A stretch of 64,000 nucleotides of DNA from Acinetobacter sp. S54 (GTDB taxonomy: Bacteria > Pseudomonadota > Gammaproteobacteria > Pseudomonadales > Moraxellaceae), in the NCBI RefSeq assembly GCF_016624945.1, contig NZ_JACVUI010000006.1, forward strand, positions 103,849 to 167,848, in the 5' to 3' direction. Below are positions 58,556 to 64,000 of the stretch, piece after piece. The stretch's first letter is position 1. Each line of letters begins with the position of its first letter. Position numbers and translations under genes: made by a program. Below the pieces are notes generated by a model, which did not search any database, was not told where the DNA came from, and saw only the letters and a program-made list of their open reading frames with translations.

Positions 58556-59488
58556 TTAAAGACGCTTACGTTTTGCTGCGGCAATTTGTGACTGACGCAT
58601 ACGAAAACCTTCTTTTTGTTTCTCAGAAGTTTTATCGATACAGTATACGCAAGACACGCCGTGTTCGTAGTTTGGCAGAGTAACTTCTTCTGGGGTTAAT
58701 GGCCAACCGCAGGCATGACATTTGATATTCTGGCCTTCTTCCACGCCATGCGTGACAGCAGTACGACCATCAAAGACAAAACATTCACCTTCCCATAAGC
58801 TCTCATCGGCTGGAGTTTCTTCCAGATATTTTAAAATACCACCTTTTAAATGATACACCTCGTTGAAGCCTTCTTGTAGAAGTAAGGAGGTTGATTTTTC
58901 GCAGCGAATACCGCCAGTACAAAACATGGCAATTTTTTTATCTTTATGCTGTTCTAGATTTTCTTTAACGTATTCTGGAAATTCACGGAAAGTTTCAGTT
59001 TTCGGATCTATCGCGCCCTTAAATGTCCCCGCTTTATATTCATAATCATTACGAGTATCAATCAGGATCACATCATCACGGCGAATCAAATCATTCCATT
59101 CTTTAGGGTCAAGATAGTGGCCGACCAAATCACGGGGTTTAACTTCAACACCTAAGGTTACGATTTCTTGTTTCAATTTAATTTTCATTTTGCGAAATGG
59201 TTTTTCTGAGCTATGCGATTCTTTATATTCCATCGCATTAAAACCTTCATTCAACAAAAATTGATAAATGGTATCAATCGCTTGGCGATCACCTGCAACT
59301 GTACCATTAATTCCTTCACTGGCAACAATTAGAGTTCCACACAGATTGATGGCTTTGACTAGCTCTAGAAGACGTTGCTGTAAATCTGCAGCATCATTGA
59401 CTTCTTTAAATTGATATAGCGCGGCAACAACCCAATCAGTGGTCGCTTGCTGTTCTACAGGTGCAAGCTGTTCTACAGTAGCGTTCAT
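58556..59488 (-). CDS. trhO: tRNA uridine(34) hydroxylase, rhodanese domain
   Basis: A 310-residue enzyme (YceA family) using oxygen to hydroxylate U34 of tRNAs, a step to 5-methoxy- and 5-carboxymethoxyuridine. An N-terminal ferredoxin-like acylphosphatase fold (about 20-105) is followed by a rhodanese domain (about 135-235) with its active cysteine in FCTGGIRCEKS. The C-terminal part has four zinc-ligand-like cysteines (KCHACGW and SCVYCID). GGAG at 6-nt spacing supports ATG 59488; the ATG at 59500 adds four residues. Single gene. Confidence 0.93.
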   Translation of the reverse strand: MNATVEQLAPVEQQATTDWVVAALYQFKEVNDAADLQQRLLELVKAINLCGTLIVASEGINGTVAGDRQAIDTIYQFLLNEGFNAMEYKESHSSEKPFRKMKIKLKQEIVTLGVEVKPRDLVGHYLDPKEWNDLIRRDDVILIDTRNDYEYKAGTFKGAIDPKTETFREFPEYVKENLEQHKDKKIAMFCTGGIRCEKSTSLLLQEGFNEVYHLKGGILKYLEETPADESLWEGECFVFDGRTAVTHGVEEGQNIKCHACGWPLTPEEVTLPNYEHGVSCVYCIDKTSEKQKEGFRMRQSQIAAAKRKRL

Positions 59489-59792
59489 GGAAGACTCCAA
59501 AAGTATGAATGAAAAATTCTGGCGCGTATTTTAGCGCGAAATATAGGATTAGGCGAGAAAGTAATACATTTTATAGGGCTTTTAAAAGTTTAGAGGAATA
59601 ACGGAAAAAATGATCTCTTTACAGAGAGATAAAAATTGTCAGGTAATATGTACTGGATAACTGTCGTATTTCTATTCAAAATACCAAGTATTGTGGTTAA
59701 AATTTTATTGCATACAAGATATAGTATGTGAATGCTGCAAAATAGCAATTTAGTCTGATAAGCGTTTAAGATATTAAATAGAGAGATATGTT
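59489..59792. other. Divergent region between trhO and the DUF1289 gene
   Basis: About 300 bp, AT-rich. A GCGC-rich small dyad near 59520-59540 is the only structure; it does not look like a terminator. I see no clear promoter boxes. Confidence 0.5.
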
Positions 59793-60278
59793 TTGAGTAA
59801 TGATCGTCGCATTTCTACGATAACCCCTTGTGCAGGACGTTGTTCAACCACGTTCGGGGATAACGTATGTCGTGGCTGTCGCCGTTTTAATCATGAAATT
59901 ATACGTTGGAATACTTTTACGCCTGAACAGCAACTCAGCATATGGAAGCGATTAGATTCGCAATTGGATCAAATTTTAATTCCTATGTTGCCTCATGCAA
60001 ATGTGATTATTGTGATGCAATTTCTTGAATTAAAACGAGTGCGCTTATTGGCACATGCTACAACAGGCCGGAAGTTATATCATGCACTGAAATTATGTGA
60101 AAAAAATAAACATTTGGCGCATGAGAGCGGGCTTTCAATAAATAGTGATCAGGTTAAGCCCGTGTGGCAAGAGTTTGAAAGACGGATCTTGTCTTTAGCA
60201 CAAGCTAGTTATGATTTTGCTTGGTTACGTGCAGATGGAATGCGTACGCATTTATTGCAAATACTCGAAGAATCCTAA
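59793..60278 (+). CDS. DUF1289 domain-containing protein
   Basis: A 161-residue protein. The N-terminal part has the cysteine pattern PCAGRCSTTFGDNVCRGCRR and FNHEIIRWNTFTPEQQLSIW, which fits DUF1289, a small probable metal-binding domain. The C-terminal 100 residues are extra, helical and without recognised family. It starts with TTG at 59793, after GAGAGA. An ATG at 59788 runs straight into a stop. Function unknown; it is convergent with ribB. Confidence 0.8.
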   Translation: MSNDRRISTITPCAGRCSTTFGDNVCRGCRRFNHEIIRWNTFTPEQQLSIWKRLDSQLDQILIPMLPHANVIIVMQFLELKRVRLLAHATTGRKLYHALKLCEKNKHLAHESGLSINSDQVKPVWQEFERRILSLAQASYDFAWLRADGMRTHLLQILEES

Positions 60279-60299
60279 AAAGCCCCATGTCGGGGCTTT
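60277..60299 (-). terminator. Rho-independent terminator of ribB
   Basis: AAAGCCCC and GGGGCTTT pair around a 5-nt loop; on the minus strand a T-run of five follows. It may also halt the convergent DUF1289 transcript. Confidence 0.82.
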
Positions 60300-60304
60300 C
60301 GATT

Positions 60305-60964
60305 TTAAAGATGATGCTTTATGCGATATTGAACCAACTCTTCAATAGTAACCACGGTAAGATGATGAGTCTGTGCGTAAGCCAACACCTGAATACCTAC
60401 AGCCATAGTTCCATCTGGATTAGTTAATTCACAAAGCACCCCTGATGGTTTTAATCCTGCAAGACGTGCAAGATCTATGGTCGCTTCAGTATGACCGCGA
60501 CGGGTTAAAACACCGCCATTACGCGCACGTAACGGAAATACATGACCAGGACGATTCAGATCATTGGCAACGGCACCATCTTTAATGGCAGTGTGGATCG
60601 TGGTGACACGATCCTGTGCAGATACTCCCGTGGTTACTCCTTGGGCCGCTTCAATTGTGATGGTAAATGCTGTATGAAACTGGCTAGAGTTATTTTGTAC
60701 CATGGGTGGTAATTGTAGGTGATCAGCCAGATCTTCAGTTAAGCAAAAGCAGACAATTCCTGAACCATCACGGATCATGCGTGCCATAGTTTCTATATTT
60801 AAAGTTTCAGCAGCAACAATCAGATCGGCTTCATTTTCGCGATCAAAATCATCCATGACTAACACAGGTTTGCCTTGGCGAATATCTTCTAATGCTTGCT
60901 GGATCCGTTGTTCAGCAGGGGAAAGGGCTGAAAAGAAAATTTCAGGTTGAATTAAACTAGACAT
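60305..60964 (-). CDS. ribB: 3,4-dihydroxy-2-butanone 4-phosphate synthase
   Basis: A 219-residue enzyme turning ribulose 5-phosphate into the four-carbon precursor of riboflavin. The metal and substrate loop is [17 protein letters not shown]; other landmarks are [20 protein letters not shown] and the [20 protein letters not shown] block with [20 protein letters not shown]. Length is that of the stand-alone RibB, without a fused GTP cyclohydrolase domain. It is controlled by the FMN riboswitch upstream, so it is an FMN-feedback gene, possibly a second copy beside a rib operon elsewhere. Confidence 0.95.
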   Translation of the reverse strand: MSSLIQPEIFFSALSPAEQRIQQALEDIRQGKPVLVMDDFDRENEADLIVAAETLNIETMARMIRDGSGIVCFCLTEDLADHLQLPPMVQNNSSQFHTAFTITIEAAQGVTTGVSAQDRVTTIHTAIKDGAVANDLNRPGHVFPLRARNGGVLTRRGHTEATIDLARLAGLKPSGVLCELTNPDGTMAVGIQVLAYAQTHHLTVVTIEELVQYRIKHHL

Positions 60965-60966
60965 AT

Positions 60967-61051
60967 GAAATGCTCTCGTAAAGTAAAGTACGGTTAAACA
61001 TTTCAGGACTGATGCAGAAATAGGGTCGTGACAATAGAACAGAAATGCTCT
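60967..61051 (-). promoter_or_regulatory. ribB: ribB expression platform with duplicated sequester sequence
   Basis: On the minus strand AGAGCATTTC occurs twice: at 61042-61051 and at 60967-60976, where it overlaps the ribosome site just before the ATG. Between them GAAATG (60999-61004) can pair with the CATTTC of either copy. No terminator T-run is present, which suggests translational control by the aptamer. Confidence 0.5.
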
Positions 61052-61065
61052 ACTGAGAAACGTCG

Positions 61066-61205
61066 TCTTCTTTCATCCGGACTATACCGTCGGCTTTGGA
61101 TTTGCACCAAATCTGCGATTGATGATAAACCATCAATTGCTCGCGGGCTTACTCGTAGAGAGTTTACCGCCGGTGGGGAATTGCACCCCGCCCTGAAGCG
61201 ATGTC
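61066..61205 (-). promoter_or_regulatory. FMN riboswitch (RFN element)
   Basis: The minus strand carries the conserved RFN segments in order: CTTCAGGGCGGGGTGCAATT, CCCACCGGCGGTAA, AGCCCGCGAGC, GATTTGGTGCAAATCC and AGCCGACGGTATAGTCCGG, ending in ATGAAAGAAGA. The variable stem lies between GCGAGC and GATTTGG. All core motifs look intact, so FMN binding is expected to reduce ribB expression. Confidence 0.96.
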
Positions 61206-61284
61206 CAATGATTATAGTCTTTTTCAAGTAAAAGACGATATCTTTTTTAGAACAATAGCTTCAAAGCTTATTTAAAATAAGCAT

Positions 61285-61310
61285 TAAAAAAGCCCGCTAA
61301 TGCGAGCTTT
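61285..61310 (-). terminator. Rho-independent terminator of panD
   Basis: On the minus strand AAAGCTCGC pairs with GCGGGCTTT with one mismatch around a 4-nt loop, followed by TTTAATG. It lies 17 bp after the panD stop. Confidence 0.75.
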
Positions 61311-61326
61311 CCCAATATTTTAAATT

Positions 61327-61707
61327 CTAAGCCACTTGAACTGGAATACAATTTGCAGTGTGATTCACAGTATTATCTGGATTAGCATAGACTAAACGTG
61401 GTTTATGGGCATTTGCTTCTGCTTCGGTAAAATCACCAAATGTTGCAATAATCACAAGATCACCGACATCAGCTTGATGCGCTGCACCACCATTTACTGA
61501 GATAATACCAGAACGTTCTTCACCGCGAATGGCATAGGTTGTGAAACGTTTGCCATTGGTTACGTTCCAGACATGGATTTCTTCATATTCGCGAATCCCA
61601 GCTAAATCCATTAATACGCCGTCAATTGCACAAGAACCCTCATAATGAAGTTCGGCATGCGTAACCACTGCACGGTGAATTTTGCATTTTAATAAACGAG
61701 ATAGCAT
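61327..61707 (-). CDS. panD: Aspartate 1-decarboxylase proenzyme
   Basis: A 126-residue pyruvoyl enzyme making beta-alanine for pantothenate and CoA. The self-cleavage site Gly24-Ser25 is in [10 protein letters not shown], where Ser25 becomes the pyruvoyl group. Other landmarks are [20 protein letters not shown] and [20 protein letters not shown] with the conserved NGAA-like segment. Length is normal. Single-gene unit with a terminator; no panC or panB is visible nearby. Autocleavage in gamma-proteobacteria usually needs PanZ, which is not seen in this window. Confidence 0.96.
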   Translation of the reverse strand: MLSRLLKCKIHRAVVTHAELHYEGSCAIDGVLMDLAGIREYEEIHVWNVTNGKRFTTYAIRGEERSGIISVNGGAAHQADVGDLVIIATFGDFTEAEANAHKPRLVYANPDNTVNHTANCIPVQVA

Positions 61708-61843
61708 GGCTAGCGTCTCCTGAGTTGACCTAAGCGTATGATCTTACGATTGAAACCTTATCTGACTTTTTGAGTCGGCATTTGAATGCGCATTTTGCTC
61801 TTAAAAAAAGCGAATGGCAAGCTCGATTGTTCAACAATTCAAG

Positions 61844-62425
61844 TTAATTGGGCTTGTAGGCATTGATTTGATTCATTGCCTGTGAAATTTGACCATCGAC
61901 CAATAATTTCACTTTGGATAATGCATGATGAATCGCGTCATCCATCAGTTGTTGTTCATCTTTTGGCGCTTTACCGAGTACATGTCCGGAAACACGTTCC
62001 TTTGAGCCAGGATGACCAATACCAATTCGTAAACGATGAAAGTTTGAACCAATATGGGGAACAATGTCACGTAAACCATTGTGTCCACCATGTCCACCAC
62101 CACTCTTGAGACGAATAACGCCTGGATCCATGTCCAATTCGTCATGAGCAATTAAAATGGATTCTGGGGAAATTTGATAAAATTTGGCAAAGGGAACGAC
62201 ACTTTGACCAGACCGATTCATGAAGGTAGTGGGAATCAGCAGACGAACATCGTGTCCTTCTATTGTACCACGTCCCGTATAACCGTTAAATTTGGGATCT
62301 TTTTTGAGAGTGATGCCATATTGATCTGCAAGCTGCTCAACAAACCAGAAACCTGCATTATGGCGGGTTTGAGCATATTCCGTACCGGGATTGCCCAAAC
62401 CAACAATTAGCGAAATATTTGACAC
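61844..62425 (-). CDS. pth: Peptidyl-tRNA hydrolase
   Basis: A 193-residue enzyme releasing peptides from peptidyl-tRNA. GLGNPGTEYAQTRHNAGFWF carries the conserved Asn and the catalytic His20; FMNRSGQSVVPFAKFY and AHDELDMDPGVIRLKSGGGH are also typical, with the SNFHRLRIGIGHPGSKERVS region completing the site. Length is normal. It starts 20 bp after rplY and is probably cotranscribed with rplY and prs. Confidence 0.97.
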   Translation of the reverse strand: MSNISLIVGLGNPGTEYAQTRHNAGFWFVEQLADQYGITLKKDPKFNGYTGRGTIEGHDVRLLIPTTFMNRSGQSVVPFAKFYQISPESILIAHDELDMDPGVIRLKSGGGHGGHNGLRDIVPHIGSNFHRLRIGIGHPGSKERVSGHVLGKAPKDEQQLMDDAIHHALSKVKLLVDGQISQAMNQINAYKPN

Positions 62426-62445
62426 TAATTTACGCTCAATACAAC

Positions 62446-62742
62446 TTACGCGCGTTTAAAGTCTGCGTGCATTGGTGTATTTTTAGCTGGGTGACGTTGT
62501 AACGCTTGGATTTTAACGTTTTCAACTTTGTCACCAATTTTGATTTCTACAACTTCTTCAAAGAATGAATTGCTTTCTAAAGCTTTTACAACTTCACGAA
62601 GTTCTAAAGTAACTGCTACAGGCTCAGCATTACCACCATAGATAATCGCTGGAATTAAAAATTCGCGACGAAGGCGGCGGCTCGCACCTTTCCCTTGTTT
62701 GTCTTCAGCACGCGCTTGAGCGTTTAATACGAAGTTTGCCAT
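62446..62742 (-). CDS. rplY: 50S ribosomal protein L25
   Basis: A 98-residue short-form L25 that binds 5S rRNA. It has the family opening FVLNAQARAEDKQGKGASRR, IIYGGNAEPVAVTLELREVV and the C-terminal VKIQALQRHPAKNTPMHADF. The short form matches E. coli L25 (94) and lacks the TL5/CTC C-terminal extension. It lies between prs and pth on the same strand. A 7-bp perfect hairpin (ACTAAAC against GTTTAGT, 62771-62793) sits in its leader and may matter for control. Confidence 0.95.
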   Translation of the reverse strand: MANFVLNAQARAEDKQGKGASRRLRREFLIPAIIYGGNAEPVAVTLELREVVKALESNSFFEEVVEIKIGDKVENVKIQALQRHPAKNTPMHADFKRA

Positions 62743-62796
62743 GACATAAATCCTAGTAAGGTTTAAATAAACTAAACTTGCGACCAGTTTAGTGAT

Positions 62797-62823
62797 AGAA
62801 AACCCCAGCCAAAGCCAGGGTTT
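62797..62823 (-). terminator. Weak terminator between prs and rplY
   Basis: On the minus strand AAACCCTGGC pairs with GCTGGGGTTT through two G-U wobbles around TTTG, followed by TCTAT. The wobbles make it specific for the minus strand. It may give partial termination after prs. Confidence 0.6.
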
Positions 62824-62840
62824 AGAAAAAAGCTGCGCTA

Positions 62841-63794
62841 TTATAGATAACTATCAAACATTGCGCTAATAGATTCTTCGTTATTAATACGACGAATTGT
62901 TTCAGCGACCATGCCTGCAACTGAGACTTGACGAATCTTGCCTAAGTTTTGCGCTTCTACAGAAAGAGGAATTGTGTCAGTCACAACCAATTCATCTATT
63001 ACAGAATTTGTTAGGTTTTCAATGGCTTTACCTGAAAGTACAGGGTGAGTTGCATAGGCAATCACACGGCGTGCACCAAACTGTTTTAAGGCATCGGCCG
63101 CTTTACAAAGGGTACCAGCAGTATCCACCATATCATCGACAATGACACAGTCACGATCTTTCACATCACCAATCAAATGCATCACTTGAGATTCATTGGC
63201 TTTTTGACGACGCTTATCAATAATAGCAAGGTCAATATCACCCATTTGTTTGGCAACGGCACGAGCACGAACTACACCACCTACGTCTGGCGAAACCACC
63301 ATCAGATTATGGTGTTGTTGTTGACGTAAATCAGCCAACAATGCAGGTGTACCATAGATGTTATCGACAGGAATATCAAAGAAACCCTGAATCTGGTCAG
63401 CATGTAGATCAATCATTACAACCCGATCAATACCAACTGTGGTCAGCATATCTGCAACAACTTTTGCAGTAATTGGTACACGAGTTGAACGTGGACGACG
63501 GTCCTGACGTGCATAACCAAAATATGGAATCACAGCCGTAATACGTCCCGCACTTGCGCGACGTAAGGCATCTGCCATAACCAGAATTTCCATCAGGTTA
63601 TCATTGGTTGGTGCGCAAGTAGGCTGAACAATGAAAACGTCTTTGCCTCGTACATTTTCAGTAATTTCGACAGTGATTTCACCATCAGAAAATTTACCTA
63701 CAGCAGCAGCTCCCAGAGGAATGTGCAAATGGCTAACGACTTTTTGGGCAAATTGTGGATGTGCAGTTCCACTAAAAACGACAAGATTGGGCAT
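62841..63794 (-). CDS. prs: Ribose-phosphate pyrophosphokinase (PRPP synthase)
   Basis: A 317-residue hexameric enzyme making phosphoribosyl pyrophosphate for nucleotides, histidine and tryptophan. It begins with [20 protein letters not shown] and [20 protein letters not shown]. The flexible loop and metal sites include [20 protein letters not shown] and [20 protein letters not shown]. The PRPP-binding motif is [20 protein letters not shown]. Length is normal. A leader of about 150 bp with short repeats separates it from the tRNA-Gln gene; no ispE gene is seen before the window ends. Confidence 0.97.
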   Translation of the reverse strand: MPNLVVFSGTAHPQFAQKVVSHLHIPLGAAAVGKFSDGEITVEITENVRGKDVFIVQPTCAPTNDNLMEILVMADALRRASAGRITAVIPYFGYARQDRRPRSTRVPITAKVVADMLTTVGIDRVVMIDLHADQIQGFFDIPVDNIYGTPALLADLRQQQHHNLMVVSPDVGGVVRARAVAKQMGDIDLAIIDKRRQKANESQVMHLIGDVKDRDCVIVDDMVDTAGTLCKAADALKQFGARRVIAYATHPVLSGKAIENLTNSVIDELVVTDTIPLSVEAQNLGKIRQVSVAGMVAETIRRINNEESISAMFDSYL

Positions 63795-63820
63795 GAAGCA
63801 CCTGAGCGAGGATTACGTGA

Positions 63821-63905
63821 AGCAACGCTTCACCCGAGCGCAAGGGAAAAAACGGTGATTTTCCAAAAGGGTTAAGCAATGCTTTGCCCGAGCGCAAAAG
63901 AAAAA
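63821..63905. repeat. Short direct repeat in the prs leader
   Basis: Two related units, AGCAACGCTTCACCCGAGCG (from 63821) and AGCAATGCTTTGCCCGAGCG (from 63875), are 54 bp apart. Each is followed by CAA and a purine-rich tail. A third degenerate half copy (AAGCACCTGAGCG) overlaps the prs start near 63796-63808. They lie between prs and tRNA-Gln. Confidence 0.7.
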
Positions 63906-63949
63906 TATTTAATTTTTCTAACGGGTAGTTTAAAAAATAATCTGTTATA

Positions 63950-64000
63950 TGGCAGGGGCGGCTGGATTCGAACCAACGGATGCCGAGATCAAAACCCGGT
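63950..64000 (-). tRNA. tRNA-Gln (anticodon UUG), 3' part; 5' end beyond window
   Basis: The minus strand shows an anticodon stem CCGGG, loop TTTTGAT and CTCGG. Anticodon TTG reads as glutamine. The T-arm GTTGGTTCGAATCCAGC and acceptor strand ending CTGCCA, with an encoded CCA, follow. The D-arm and 5' acceptor strand lie beyond base 64000. A prs-tRNA-Gln neighbourhood is a common proteobacterial arrangement. Confidence 0.9.

Noticed and set aside
61028..61231. Plus- and minus-strand frames across the ribB leader
   Set aside because: They cover the FMN riboswitch, whose conserved RNA motifs account for the sequence.

Overview
This window is chromosomal DNA of a gamma-proteobacterium of the genus Acinetobacter. 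The evidence is the AT-rich coding style, the divergent gltA / sdhCDAB-sucAB-lpd-sucCD block, choline genes betT / betIBA, ybeD-lipB next to each other, and a trpS followed by a small-RNA-like locus that fits the Aar sRNA described in A. baylyi. I cannot name the species. No insertion sequence, prophage or CRISPR array is visible; most of the window is core chromosome with a few accessory islands.

Layout. (1) Bases 1-5123: a plus-strand catabolic cluster, with the end of an aspartate-dehydrogenase-like gene, an aldehyde dehydrogenase, a thiamine-diphosphate decarboxylase-like enzyme and an outer-membrane porin. The substrate is unknown. (2) 5203-10675, minus strand: an iron-chelate uptake operon (TonB receptor, lipoprotein binding protein, FecCD permease, ATPase) ending in a GNAT acetyltransferase, with a DUF1624 membrane protein divergent from it. 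(3) 11949-12434: a truncated membrane anchor of a PQQ dehydrogenase. (4) 13127-19450: the choline-to-glycine-betaine system betA-betB-betI, divergent from betT, with a 42-bp perfect palindrome as likely BetI operator; a MarC-family gene and a thioesterase follow. (5) 20939-35144: the TCA-cycle block, gltA on minus and sdhCDAB, sucAB-lpd and sucCD on plus. (6) 35358-41383: pgaABCD for poly-N-acetylglucosamine (biofilm) export. (7) 41494-43868: a flotillin plus YqiJ-like pair. (8) 44114-59488: the candidate Aar sRNA and trpS, a DUF808 protein, a zinc protease, a putrescine-type importer, an iron alcohol dehydrogenase with an SCP2-like protein, lipB and ybeD, rpoD, a PA3496-like acidic protein, a YecA-like protein, dedA-tpm, a luciferase-like oxidoreductase, a GNAT protein and trhO. 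(9) 59793-64000: a DUF1289 protein, ribB with its FMN riboswitch, panD, pth, rplY, prs and the 3' part of a tRNA-Gln.

How it fits together. The central block carries acetyl-CoA through citrate synthase, 2-oxoglutarate dehydrogenase, succinyl-CoA synthetase and succinate dehydrogenase. Its lipoylated E2 depends on the octanoyltransferase LipB encoded further on. The bet genes supply osmoprotectant from choline, the iron operon scavenges iron, and pga supports surface attachment.

Main leads: the ribB leader carries two copies of a 10-nt sequence, one overlapping the ribosome binding site, that can compete for one complementary segment; an Aar-like sRNA lies next to trpS but is separated from sucD by about 9 kb carrying pga and yqi-like genes; sucC contains a run of ten G; a PQQ-dehydrogenase anchor has lost its catalytic domain; and the sdhC leader can form two mutually exclusive hairpins. 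All regulatory readings are inferred from sequence alone.
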